DNA from: Bradyrhizobium murdochi
GTDB taxonomy: Bacteria; Pseudomonadota; Alphaproteobacteria; Rhizobiales; Xanthobacteraceae
Length of the DNA stretch: 52,933 bases
Reading direction: 5' to 3'
Assembly (NCBI RefSeq): GCF_000472965.1
Contig: NZ_AXAU01000031.1
Coordinates: 1-52,933 of the forward strand
Shown here: positions 19,701-26,968 of the stretch, piece by piece
How the letters are laid out: each line of letters begins with the position of its first letter
How positions within the stretch are numbered: the first letter of the stretch is position 1
The notes under the pieces: generated by a model
Databases searched by the model: none
Seen by the model: the letters and a program-made list of their open reading frames with translations, nothing else
What the model was told of the DNA's origin: nothing
Program-made: the position numbers and the translations under genes

Positions 19701-20123
19701 CTGCCCATGATGAATAGCTGGTTGGCTGATGCGCATGCTCAGTCCGGCGATCATGAAACCGCGTTGTCGATTGTCGGGCAAATATTAGCCAATACGAGTG
19801 ATCAGACGGGCCGGTCATGGCAAGCTGAATTGCATCATCAAAAAGCACGAATTCTTCTGGCACTCGATCCAGCAAGAGCCGGCGAAGCTGAAGCAGACTT
19901 GCGGCAGGCAATTGAGGTGGCGCGTCGTCAAAGCGCCAAGTCATTGGAATTGCGAGCAGCGACCACCTTGGCCGAGCTTTGGCGAACGCAAGAGAGAGTT
20001 GATGCGGCACGAGATCTGATTGGACCGATCTATCGCTGGTTCGATGAAGGCGCTGATACTAAGGACCTGATGCGTGCGCGTGACATTCAGCTGGACCTTA
20101 CTGATTCCGGCAGGTTGGGCTAA
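16713..20123 (+). CDS. SAM domain-class III adenylate/guanylate cyclase-AAA ATPase-TPR signalling protein
   Basis: An 1136-residue multidomain protein starting at a GTG with AGGGGC upstream. Order: SAM domain (about 5-62), class III nucleotide cyclase (about 92-270), AAA/STAND-type ATPase with Walker A GIPGVGKS (320-327) and a CIFEDVHWID Walker B, then alpha-helical TPR repeats to the end (about 690-1136). The cyclase keeps both metal aspartates (D101 in FCDLVGST, D145 in YLGDGVMAFFG) and the NIAARLQ segment (N220, R224), so it should be active. The architecture resembles large soluble cyclases expanded in rhizobia. The SAM domain probably oligomerises and the TPR/ATPase part probably senses a ligand. 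It has no obvious operon partner. Confidence 0.9.
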   Translation: MTRATTDIAEWLDQHGLGRYAQTFIENNIDCAVLPDLTENDLKNLGVSLGHRKTLLRAIETLAAARQASTITAAAQPVMEALPPSEHREAERRQITVLFCDLVGSTQLSGKLDPEDLQTLIDLYRSACTAAIRRYEGHVARYLGDGVMAFFGYPRAHEDDPVRAVHAALEMLSAITNIPGPVTLAARVGISSGPVVVGEIAGSGTATTRDWMDAVGETPNIAARLQALATPNTLVISESTKRLVSAAFDLQDLGPQELKGVTRPLHVYRVLGAMHTASRFEAAHGGSLTPLAGRSTELNLLLDKWKKAKEGDGQVVLVSGIPGVGKSRLIHELKSNIQHEPCFVLQHQCSPYHNQSAFFPVIERIEQAAKLTAGDSDTEKLAKLKVYLANSGDDSIETALLIANLLSIPIQNHHELSELTPQQIKNRTVSKLVDMILAFSAQRPTLCIFEDVHWIDPTSLELLELIINQIDHARVLLIVSHRPEFRPTWSTHSNVAMHSLTRLSRSEVTGMIRDILRGQTIPQETLDQVIEKSDGVPLFIEELTSSILSAPTQSRPVEGDVERTAAPPLVPSVPETLHDALMERLDRVPQGRRLAQIAAVIGREFSYDLLSVALRINEGELHQSLLRLEEAGIIYRVGISPFIRFAFKHALLRDAIYNSLLRSSRRQIHGEIAAILADQFGEFVENRPEILAYHYSEGGNNALAVRWWFKSGQHALAYSANVEAISHYRKALEALSALPDSPARDKQEIEIQLALGIPLIAVRGYPAEETREAFARARTLCLKLDSHPEYFQALFGEWGNRWMAGKNDEALSMANEFLSRSQASTDSVPLMMAHRVMGSTLFTIGEFQSSKQHFEESIALSKQKGQRLYSLYLVEPQAASLLILSWDLWFLGYPDQALSRVSEALALARELGQPYTIAFAHYMTSVVHLLRGEPDRALASAEQSLEMSWEQRFSLYILLSQISRGRALAGLGQIAEAQAQIKLGLEEARRKGVGYMLPMMNSWLADAHAQSGDHETALSIVGQILANTSDQTGRSWQAELHHQKARILLALDPARAGEAEADLRQAIEVARRQSAKSLELRAATTLAELWRTQERVDAARDLIGPIYRWFDEGADTKDLMRARDIQLDLTDSGRLG

Positions 20124-20756
20124 GTTTACTGAAGTGATGTGGAAGCTGGGTCCAATCCACATCGGCCTTGGGGGCTGAGCGGAGATGGTGCTGGGCGGGT
20201 CAGGCTTTCTGGTTTTGGCCCAAGGCGGATATGATCGCTGAAGCGCGAACGTCCGCTTTGAAGCGTTGATTGTTGAGCCAGGCATCGGCTGCAATCCGTA
20301 GAGGCGCATTGTCGAAGGTGTGTGCACCCCGCTCCATGCGTCAGGACAAGCCCGGCTTTCTCGATCATGTCGGGGTGCGGCGAGATGGCTTGTCGCAATA
20401 GACTTCTGCCATCCTCTGCAAGCGATAGATCTCAAACCAAGGACCGCCTGGGCACTTCGCCAACACGTCAAGCTGCGCGCGAGATGCGCGAACTGACCCT
20501 TGGAACCCGGAATGGCCTACGTGATTCAACTCAAGCAACGGCTTTTTGCCGAGCAGTAACACGTTGTTCCTGTCACCGCTTTGTTCGCAGGCAATTGATC
20601 GAAATAACCGCTTCTGGCGATTGCGACCCTCGCGGAGCCTCATAAGATGTCCGATCAGCCGGTCCCCCACCGGGAATTGGCTGGTCATTGATTTAGATCA
20701 AGCGATTCATTCAGCAGACTAAAATCTGACGCTCTGTCTCAGGTGGAGTTCCTGCC
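20124..20756. other. Intergenic region, possibly decayed sequence
   Basis: About 630 bases without a supportable gene. Frames of up to 107 codons overlap on both strands (20322-20645 plus, 20365-20688 minus) but lack start context and domains. The stretch around 20195-20260 resembles, from memory, degenerate filler sequence seen between genes in Bradyrhizobium. No insertion-sequence termini or tRNA were found. A GGTGGAG-like box just before 20757 belongs to the next gene. Confidence 0.4.
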
Positions 20757-21977
20757 ATGAACACGCTCCTCCGGACCCTGCTGGCGATCGTTGTAGCTGT
20801 TGCCTCGCTGGGCGCAATGTCCGAGCGGCTGCGGCAGGAGGGGGTGACCGATGACGAAATCCGCATCGGCAATCTCATGCCCTATAGCGGGAGCCTCGAG
20901 ATTTTCGGGGCGATCGGTAAGGCCGAAGCAGCTTATTTCGAGATGCTCAACGCGCGCGGTGGCATCAACGGCCGCAAGGTGCGGTTCATCTCCTACGACG
21001 ACAAATCCGATCCTGCTTCCGCCCTTAGCCTGACGCGCAAGCTCGTCGAGGAAGACAACGTGCTTCTGATGTTCGGCTCGTTCGGAACGCCGGGCAATTT
21101 TGCGGTCCGCAAATATCTCAATGAACGGCAAATTCCCCAACTGTTCGTTGCTTCCGGCGACGATCATCTCAGCGATCCCTCGCTGTTTCCATGGACCATG
21201 GGCTGGCAGCCCTCGTTCCGGGAGGAGGGACGCATCTATGCCAACTACATTCAGGCGTTCTATCCGGGCAAGCGGATCGTCGTTCTCTGGCAGAACGATC
21301 ATTTCGGCAGGGAGGTCATCAAGGGGATGGAGGACGGCCTCGGTCCCGTCGCGCGGATGATCAGGGTCGGTATCGCCTATGATCTCAGGGATGAACACCT
21401 GGATACGCATGTATCGATCCTGAAGCGATCGGGCGCCGAAATTCTCGTGTTCGCGGGCGTACCCGAAAACGCCGCAAAAGTCATCCGCCTGGCGGCGAGC
21501 CTCGACTGGCGTCCCGTGTTCATCATGAATCAGATGGCCTCCTCAATCGGGACAGGGCTGAAACCCGCAGGTCTCGAGAACGCGGTGGGCGTGACTACCG
21601 CTGCCTATCTGAAGGACGCCAACGATCCGGCCTGGAAGGACGAACAGTCTGGCGCCGACTGGCAGTCGTTCCTGGAAAACTATCGTCGCGCCGGCGGCCA
21701 TGACGAAAGCGCCGCCATGTTCGGCTACGCAGCCGCCGAGACTCTGGCGCAGGTGCTCAGGCAGTGCGGCGATGATCTATCGCGCGAGAACGTCATGAAG
21801 CAGGCCGCGGCGCTGAAGGATTATCAGGGCTCCGTTCTGCTGCCCGGCATCAAGATCAGCACCGGTCCCTGGAATTTCCGCCCCATCAAGCACATGCGGC
21901 TCGTTCAGTTCGACGGCCGCACGTGGCAGCCGATAGGCGACGTCCTCGAAACCGCGTTTGCCAGCACGGACAATTAG
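20757..21977 (+). CDS. ABC transporter periplasmic binding protein, branched-chain amino acid (LivK) type
   Basis: A 406-residue type I periplasmic binding protein. Residues 1-20 form a signal peptide. The mature protein starts with DDEIRIGNLMPYSGSLEIFG, the usual Leu/Ile/Val-binding opening, and continues with NARGGINGRKVRFISYDD and GSFGTPGNFAVRKYLNERQIPQLFVASG. The family captures branched-chain amino acids, amides, aromatic acids or other small ligands. No permease or ATPase genes lie nearby, so it must work with a transporter encoded elsewhere or act as a sensor. A GGTGGAG box precedes the ATG. Confidence 0.9.
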   Translation: MNTLLRTLLAIVVAVASLGAMSERLRQEGVTDDEIRIGNLMPYSGSLEIFGAIGKAEAAYFEMLNARGGINGRKVRFISYDDKSDPASALSLTRKLVEEDNVLLMFGSFGTPGNFAVRKYLNERQIPQLFVASGDDHLSDPSLFPWTMGWQPSFREEGRIYANYIQAFYPGKRIVVLWQNDHFGREVIKGMEDGLGPVARMIRVGIAYDLRDEHLDTHVSILKRSGAEILVFAGVPENAAKVIRLAASLDWRPVFIMNQMASSIGTGLKPAGLENAVGVTTAAYLKDANDPAWKDEQSGADWQSFLENYRRAGGHDESAAMFGYAAAETLAQVLRQCGDDLSRENVMKQAAALKDYQGSVLLPGIKISTGPWNFRPIKHMRLVQFDGRTWQPIGDVLETAFASTDN

Positions 21978-22014
21978 CAAGCGCCCATGACCCTCGGCGT
22001 CTCCCGAGTCGGAA

Positions 22015-22350
22015 ATGGTTCAACCGGGTGCGCGCTCAGTCCCGGCACACTTTACCCGCTACTCAACGGGCGAGTTCATCGATGATCCATTGACCGTAGA
22101 TCTCATGCTCCGGCGCGTGATGCAGAATGTGCAGTCTGATGAACCCGGTAAGCAGATCTTTGAACTGCAAGTCTGTTTTATCGAATTTCGTATTTGGAAC
22201 GCGACGTGCCGCCGGTCGTTAACGCGCAAGCTCCCGGACGGTCCCTCGATGTTCGCGAACTCCGCCGGAGTCGTCGGCGCTCTGGAAAAGGCATTCAAGG
22301 ACTACGAACGAAGGCGCTTGGCGCTGACCAGTATCCGCGGCGGTGGCTGA
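22015..22350 (+). CDS. Possible small hypothetical protein
   Basis: A 111-codon open frame between the binding-protein gene and the hemerythrin gene. It has mixed composition, no signal peptide or membrane helix, and I recognise no domain. The start has only weak ribosome-binding sequence. Third-position GC is lower than in the flanking genes. If it is not real, the 418 bases from 21978 to 22395 hold no gene. Confidence 0.25.
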   Translation: MVQPGARSVPAHFTRYSTGEFIDDPLTVDLMLRRVMQNVQSDEPGKQIFELQVCFIEFRIWNATCRRSLTRKLPDGPSMFANSAGVVGALEKAFKDYERRRLALTSIRGGG

Positions 22351-22395
22351 CAGAAGGTCTGCCGGTCACCAGCGGCTGTTGCCAAGGAGGCCGTG

Positions 22396-23127
22396 ATGAA
22401 AACCATCATGCCAAGGAAGCGCGATTTGCTTCTGTATGGAAGCGCCGTGGCCGCGGCACTGGCGGCTCCTGCCGTGCTCACGGGACGCGCACCGGCGGAA
22501 GAGAAGGGTGTCGGCGAGAAGCTGAAGAAGATCGTAACGGGCAAGAAAGAGGAGGTCACGCCTCCCGAGGATTTGATGCGGGAGCATGGGGTGCTGGATC
22601 GGGTGCTTCTGCTGTACGAAGCCGGGATCCGGAAGTTCTCTTCAAACGAGGATTTCGATCCGGCCCTGATCACGCAATCGGCCGAGATCATCCGGGACTT
22701 CATCAATAACTATCATGAGAAGTCCGAAGAGGAATATGTTTTCCCGCGCTTCAGGGAAGCCGGGAAGCTGGTCAACCTGGTCGATTCCCTGCTGCGGCAG
22801 CACGAGGCGGGCCGGAGCGTTACGCAGACGATCATCAGGCTGGCGCCGTCCAGCCGCGCCAATGCCGACGACCGCAAGCAACTCATTGCATCGATACAGT
22901 CCTTCATCACGATGTATCGCCCGCACGCCGCACGCGAGGACACCGATCTTTTCCCGAAGCTGAAAGACGTGGTCTCGTCGAACGAATACGACGCGATGGC
23001 CGAGGCGTTCGAGAAGAAGGAGCACGCACTGTTCGGAGCGGACGGTTTCGAGAAGATGGCGGCGCGGGTTGCTCAACTGGAACAACAGATGGGCATCCAC
23101 GATCTCAATCAGTTCACGCCGCGATGA
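22396..23127 (+). CDS. Exported hemerythrin-domain protein
   Basis: A 243-residue protein; AAGGAGG at 22384-22390 sets the ATG at 22396 rather than the adjacent GTG. Residues 1-34 resemble a Tat signal with Lys-Arg in place of Arg-Arg (PRKRDLLLYGSAVAAALAAP). The hemerythrin four-helix bundle follows with diiron ligand candidates H64, H107 with E111, H136, and H177 with E181, ending in TDLFPKL. Such proteins bind O2, NO or iron. Export of a hemerythrin through a Tat-like signal fits folding with its metal in the cytoplasm. The MFS gene starts 58 bases downstream, so the two are likely cotranscribed. Confidence 0.8.
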   Translation: MKTIMPRKRDLLLYGSAVAAALAAPAVLTGRAPAEEKGVGEKLKKIVTGKKEEVTPPEDLMREHGVLDRVLLLYEAGIRKFSSNEDFDPALITQSAEIIRDFINNYHEKSEEEYVFPRFREAGKLVNLVDSLLRQHEAGRSVTQTIIRLAPSSRANADDRKQLIASIQSFITMYRPHAAREDTDLFPKLKDVVSSNEYDAMAEAFEKKEHALFGADGFEKMAARVAQLEQQMGIHDLNQFTPR

Positions 23128-23185
23128 GTTGGAAGGATCTGCTCGATACGCGGGCACCGGCCTGGACTATTCGGAGGTGAATGCC

Positions 23186-24367
23186 GTGTCCGGGTCTCGC
23201 CTGCTTGGCTCGCTGTCGCCCGCCTTTGCCTTCGTGCTCTTGATGGGGGTCGTCGATTTCTTTGGCGACACGACGTACTCCGGCGGGGCAAGCATGAACG
23301 GTCCTTTCCTCGGCTCGCTCGAAGCGGGGGCTGTGATCGTCAGTATTGCTGGAGGCGCCAGCGAGGCCGTGCAGTACTCGATACGCGGCATATCCGGCTA
23401 TCTGGCCGACAAGACCGAGAAATACTGGCTCATTGTCGCCATCGGTTACGCTCTCAACCTCCTTGCGGTACCCGCAATGGCGCTAGCCGGATATTGGCCG
23501 CTGGCCTTCACACTCATTCTTCTGCAGGGCATCGGGCGAGGCATCCGGAAGCCAATCATCGAGGCGATGCTGTCGTACGCGACGAAGCAACACGGCCGCG
23601 GGTGGGTCTACGCAGTGCATGGCGCGCTGGATAGCGCAGGACGGACGCTCGGTCCGATCGTGATCGCCCTGGTGTTTTTCCTGCAAGGAGATGATCGAAC
23701 CGGATATGCGCTGCTCTTGATCCCGGCGCTGTTGGCGCTGGCTGCTCTGACGTTTGCGCGGATCCAGTTTCCCGCCCCATCGGACCTCGAGCAGCAGCGG
23801 GAAGCGCAGGCCAGAGGATTCACTTCGGCCTATTGGCTGTACATGTCCGCCAGCGCTTGTTTCGCCGCTGGTCTCATGAGTTTTGAGCTGATCGCGTATC
23901 ACCTCTCCACCAGCGGCCTGGTCGGCAAGACCGGAGTGCCGCTCTTCCTGGCATTTGGAACGGGTATTGCAGTCGTGGTCACGCTGGCATTGGGCAAACT
24001 CTACGACCGCTTCGGCCTGCCAGTGCTCCTGGCCGCCACATTCGTGACCTCACTGTTCTCGCCATTCGTCTTTCTCGGTGGATTTTATCTCGTGCTGTTC
24101 GGGATGGCGCTATGGGGCGTCGGTCAGGTCATTCAGGACATGCTGCTGAAAGCGGTTGTCGCCGGTATCTTGCCCGAGGGGCGACGAAATCTTGCGTTCG
24201 GGCTGTTTTACACGGGATATGGGGGCGGTTGGCTCGCCGGCAGCATTGTGGCCGGTATCCTTTACCAGCAATCGCGCATCGGCTTGGTCGTGTTTGCAGT
24301 CATGGTCCAGATGGCCTCGCTTCCGCTGTTTCTGATTGCACAACGACGGCAATCGGCCGAGCAATAG
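23186..24367 (+). CDS. MFS transporter
   Basis: A 393-residue permease with about twelve helices. The start is the GTG at 23186, eight bases after GGAGG (23173-23177); the longer frame from 23069 overlaps the hemerythrin gene and is hydrophilic. Signature segments are RGISGYLADKTEKYW after helix 2 (the MFS loop 2-3 motif in variant form), GRGIRKPIIEAMLSYA and a GKLYDRFGLPVLL loop in the second half, repeating the same motif. Substrate is unknown. It is probably coexpressed with the hemerythrin protein. Confidence 0.85.
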   Translation: MSGSRLLGSLSPAFAFVLLMGVVDFFGDTTYSGGASMNGPFLGSLEAGAVIVSIAGGASEAVQYSIRGISGYLADKTEKYWLIVAIGYALNLLAVPAMALAGYWPLAFTLILLQGIGRGIRKPIIEAMLSYATKQHGRGWVYAVHGALDSAGRTLGPIVIALVFFLQGDDRTGYALLLIPALLALAALTFARIQFPAPSDLEQQREAQARGFTSAYWLYMSASACFAAGLMSFELIAYHLSTSGLVGKTGVPLFLAFGTGIAVVVTLALGKLYDRFGLPVLLAATFVTSLFSPFVFLGGFYLVLFGMALWGVGQVIQDMLLKAVVAGILPEGRRNLAFGLFYTGYGGGWLAGSIVAGILYQQSRIGLVVFAVMVQMASLPLFLIAQRRQSAEQ

Positions 24368-24449
24368 ACATTCGGTTGGCCTTTCCAACTTGTGTCCTCG
24401 CAACGCTGGGCCGTATCATAGCGTAGTTCATATTGGTTGCGGAATTCGT

Positions 24450-25157
24450 ATGAGCCTCAATTTCGTTCTTGTACCCGGTCCATTGGTTCGGGCGTCGAGC
24501 TGGGAGCCTACAGCAGAGCAGTTGCGGAAGTCAGGACACGATGTCCAGATACCAGATGTACTCGACAATCGGCCGCCGCCGGCTTGGCGTGATTGGACGT
24601 CCCACCTGCTCCAGCGCATCACCTCGTGCCACGAACCGATATTGGTCGGTCATAGCTCTGCAAGTGTGCTGGTCGCAGATCTAGCATGCAGGTTACCCTG
24701 CCGTGGCGTTGTGATCGTTGACGGAGAGGTGCCGCCATCGCGAGGCGCTGCCTCGCCCGTCCGGGCCGCTCTGCGGGATTTTATAACAAGCATCGCAGCC
24801 AGCGACGGATCGCTTCCGATCTGGTCACGATGGTTCGCGGGCGATATCAAGCGCACATTCCTCGTTGGCCTGGACCTCCTGGCGAGCGACCCGAGCGCCT
24901 TCGCGGAGTTCGAGCGTGGACTACCAAAGCTGTCGGTCGATTGGTTCGACGACACGATCGAACTCGCCGACTGGGACCACGTTCCGGCTGGGTTCATTCA
25001 ATGCTCGCCCATTTACGATCACGCAACGTTGGAAGCGCAGCGCCGCGGATGGCCGGTAATAAGACTGGAAGGCACGCATCTGCATCCGACGCTGCAACCG
25101 ACGGAGACCATGCACGCCATCCTGTCGATGTCGCACAAACTCGCTAACGCCGCTTAG
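24450..25157 (+). CDS. Alpha/beta hydrolase
   Basis: A 235-residue alpha/beta hydrolase, small and without a lid-rich insert. Strand 1 with the oxyanion region is FVLVPGPLVRASSW. The nucleophile elbow is GHSSAS with S69, in which the usual last glycine is alanine. The C-terminal histidine is in EGTHLHP (H210 or H212). The layout matches the 'PGAFHGAWCW' type of carboxylesterases and salicylate/methylketone-type hydrolases. The ATG at 24450 is used because the family begins at this strand and the upstream frame is polar. Codon use is weaker than in the core genes. Confidence 0.75.
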   Translation: MSLNFVLVPGPLVRASSWEPTAEQLRKSGHDVQIPDVLDNRPPPAWRDWTSHLLQRITSCHEPILVGHSSASVLVADLACRLPCRGVVIVDGEVPPSRGAASPVRAALRDFITSIAASDGSLPIWSRWFAGDIKRTFLVGLDLLASDPSAFAEFERGLPKLSVDWFDDTIELADWDHVPAGFIQCSPIYDHATLEAQRRGWPVIRLEGTHLHPTLQPTETMHAILSMSHKLANAA

Positions 25158-25189
25158 TGGCTCGTCGGAATAACCGTCACTGTCGACCA

Positions 25190-25978
25190 CTACGTCTGTG
25201 GTGGAAATTGACGATCGAGCCAGCGCCGCCAATCGGCCTCGACGTGATTGGCCACGGCACGCCCGGCGTCTCCGTAGAGGTAGAGACGGACCGTCAGCAG
25301 AATCGGCCCTCCGATCGGCATGGCAAAGAGATGTGCGATGCCGGGTGCAGGGTGTTCGAGGAGCAATTGCAGCCCTGGCCACTGCGGAGGATTGACGGTT
25401 TCCACGATGCCGCGTAGCTCGGGCGGTCCAGCCTGTGTCGCAAAGCGTGCGCCGGCGCTTGCGTCAGCCAATCCGAGCGGACCGACCAGGCGACTCCAGG
25501 CATCGCTCTCGTTCGACATCGCGGAAAGCGCCACGAGCGTCGACGGCTGCCCACGGAATTTCTCCAGATAGAGCCGCAGGTTCCGGAAGAATGCGATCCA
25601 GCCGTAGGTGTGCCCCTCGAACTGGTCATCCCAATCGTCCGTATTCGCGAACCAGCTATGAACGACGCGGACCACACAGGTGCCGCCGTCCTTGGCTTCG
25701 ACGGTCCATTCGGTGGCTACCGTGCCAGGTCCTTCCTCTGTTTCGGCGACGAAACGCTTGGCCGGCTCCCAGGCGGTGATCTTGGCTTCGGAATCCATTC
25801 CCGGACCAAAGCTCGATTTGGTACTGCCGCCGACTTTCTCGTCCAACGTCGTCGGCACAAACCACGACGAGATGCCGGGACCTGTCGCGATCGCCTGCCA
25901 TACCTCTTCGGGTGTGCCGGGGACCTCAACCTTGGCTTCGACGCTGCGACGGCCAGACGGTTCCTTCTTCACGGGCAT
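25190..25978 (-). CDS. SRPBCC (AHSA1/START-like) domain protein
   Basis: A 262-residue protein. The first 140 residues are an AHSA1-type SRPBCC fold: EVPGTPEEVWQAIATGPGISSWF, the ITAWEPAKRF strand, and the end GWIAFFRNLRLYLEKFRG. A second, more divergent domain of about 110 residues follows. AAAGGA seven bases before the ATG supports the start. It lies eleven bases behind an ArsR-type regulator, a frequent pairing in which the SRPBCC protein binds a hydrophobic ligand and the regulator controls it. Confidence 0.85.
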   Translation of the reverse strand: MPVKKEPSGRRSVEAKVEVPGTPEEVWQAIATGPGISSWFVPTTLDEKVGGSTKSSFGPGMDSEAKITAWEPAKRFVAETEEGPGTVATEWTVEAKDGGTCVVRVVHSWFANTDDWDDQFEGHTYGWIAFFRNLRLYLEKFRGQPSTLVALSAMSNESDAWSRLVGPLGLADASAGARFATQAGPPELRGIVETVNPPQWPGLQLLLEHPAPGIAHLFAMPIGGPILLTVRLYLYGDAGRAVANHVEADWRRWLDRQFPPQT

Positions 25979-25989
25979 GGTCTGTCCTT

Positions 25990-26577
25990 TCAGTGAGACG
26001 TTTGAGGCAAGGGATGGGACACGATCACCAATCGATGGTTACGGCCGCCCGAAGCGCTCGCATCGTGGTAGCGGCTGACCAGTTCCGTGATGGCTTGCGT
26101 CAGCTCGCGCGTGAACGCGGCGCGGGCAGCGGCGGAGGCGAAGCGAATCTCTGTATCGATCGACAAGGTCGCAAGCTGCTTGTCGGCTTTCGTTGCGCGC
26201 TTCCAGAGATCGCCGACTTCGCGAACGATCCGGGCGCCGAGTGCGATCAGGTAGCTGGCCGCGAGCTGATCCTTGCTGCGCTTCGGATCGGCTGCGACCG
26301 CGCCTAACGCCTCCGGCGAAACAACGAACGACTTGGCCGATAACACCAATAGCCGCTCGGTCAATCCGCCCCAGTGCCGTTCGTCCGCGACCTCGACCAG
26401 GCTGCAGGCTTCGAGCGCGCGCAAATGATAGTTCACCTTCTGACGAGGCAGTCCCAGGCGCGTCGCCAGGATCGCCGCCGACGCAGGCTCCGCGAGTTCG
26501 GCCAGCAACGCGCTTCGAATAGGATCAAGGGCCGCAACTGCAACCGCCGGATCGCTGATCACTTCGATATCGATCAT
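25990..26577 (-). CDS. ArsR-type helix-turn-helix regulator
   Basis: A 195-residue regulator from the ATG at 26577; a TTG at 26598 lies inside the operator palindrome and is rejected as the start. The winged helix covers about residues 15-85: DPIRSALLAELAEPASAAILATRLGLPRQ, then KVNYHLRALEACSLV, the recognition helix and wing of ArsR proteins. No metal-binding cysteine motif (ELCVCDL) is present, so it is not a metal sensor of the classical kind. The helical C-terminal half may bind a ligand or dimerise. It heads a two-gene operon with the SRPBCC gene and probably represses itself through the palindrome at 26592-26611. Confidence 0.85.
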   Translation of the reverse strand: MIDIEVISDPAVAVAALDPIRSALLAELAEPASAAILATRLGLPRQKVNYHLRALEACSLVEVADERHWGGLTERLLVLSAKSFVVSPEALGAVAADPKRSKDQLAASYLIALGARIVREVGDLWKRATKADKQLATLSIDTEIRFASAAARAAFTRELTQAITELVSRYHDASASGGRNHRLVIVSHPLPQTSH

Positions 26578-26591
26578 GGCGGTAACGTACT

Positions 26592-26611
26592 TTGACAAAT
26601 TTTTTTGTCAA
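26592..26611 (-). promoter_or_regulatory. Palindromic operator/promoter of the ArsR-SRPBCC operon
   Basis: TTGACAAA (26592-26599) and TTTGTCAA (26604-26611) form a perfect 8+8 inverted repeat with a four-base spacer, 14 bases upstream of the regulator's ATG. The minus-strand copy also supplies a TTGACA -35-like hexamer. Repressor binding would block either the promoter or the ribosome-loading region. The symmetry is seen directly; use as operator is inferred from the ArsR context. Confidence 0.7.
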
Positions 26612-26968
26612 GCGGGGCAACGCGACAGTTGCGTCGGTCGCGGTCCTATCCGATACGACTGCGCACTCTCATTCGAATGGCGTTGTCGAACCTGCGCAAG
26701 CGAGATGGCGATGCTCTTAACGGCACAAAGGAGAATCGAACATTCTCGACGATGACGTCCGCATTCGAGGTCTACAGACACAGCATGGGGCAGGGCAAGT
26801 CCGTCGAAGAAGACGTCAAGGCCGACTTTGCCGGTTGCCATGTCGCCCTAGCCGGCGGCCCGACCAACTCCGCTTGGTAGTTCCGTTGCGGAACTAGTGA
26901 TCGGATATTATGTATGTGCCGTGGCGACCATGTGGTAGAGGTATGGCCGCCCAGAAGAAGGTCCAAGC
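26612..26968. other. Intergenic region without a supportable gene
   Basis: About 360 bases between the divergent regulator operon and the CNNM/CBS gene. A plus-strand frame (to 26880) ends in a plausible short peptide, but it begins inside the operator and has no ribosome binding site before its internal ATGs. I see no RNA gene or terminator. The promoter of the CNNM gene should lie near its right end. Confidence 0.4.

Noticed and set aside
26605..26880. 91-codon plus-strand frame
   Set aside because: It starts inside the operator palindrome, has no ribosome binding site and no recognisable domain.
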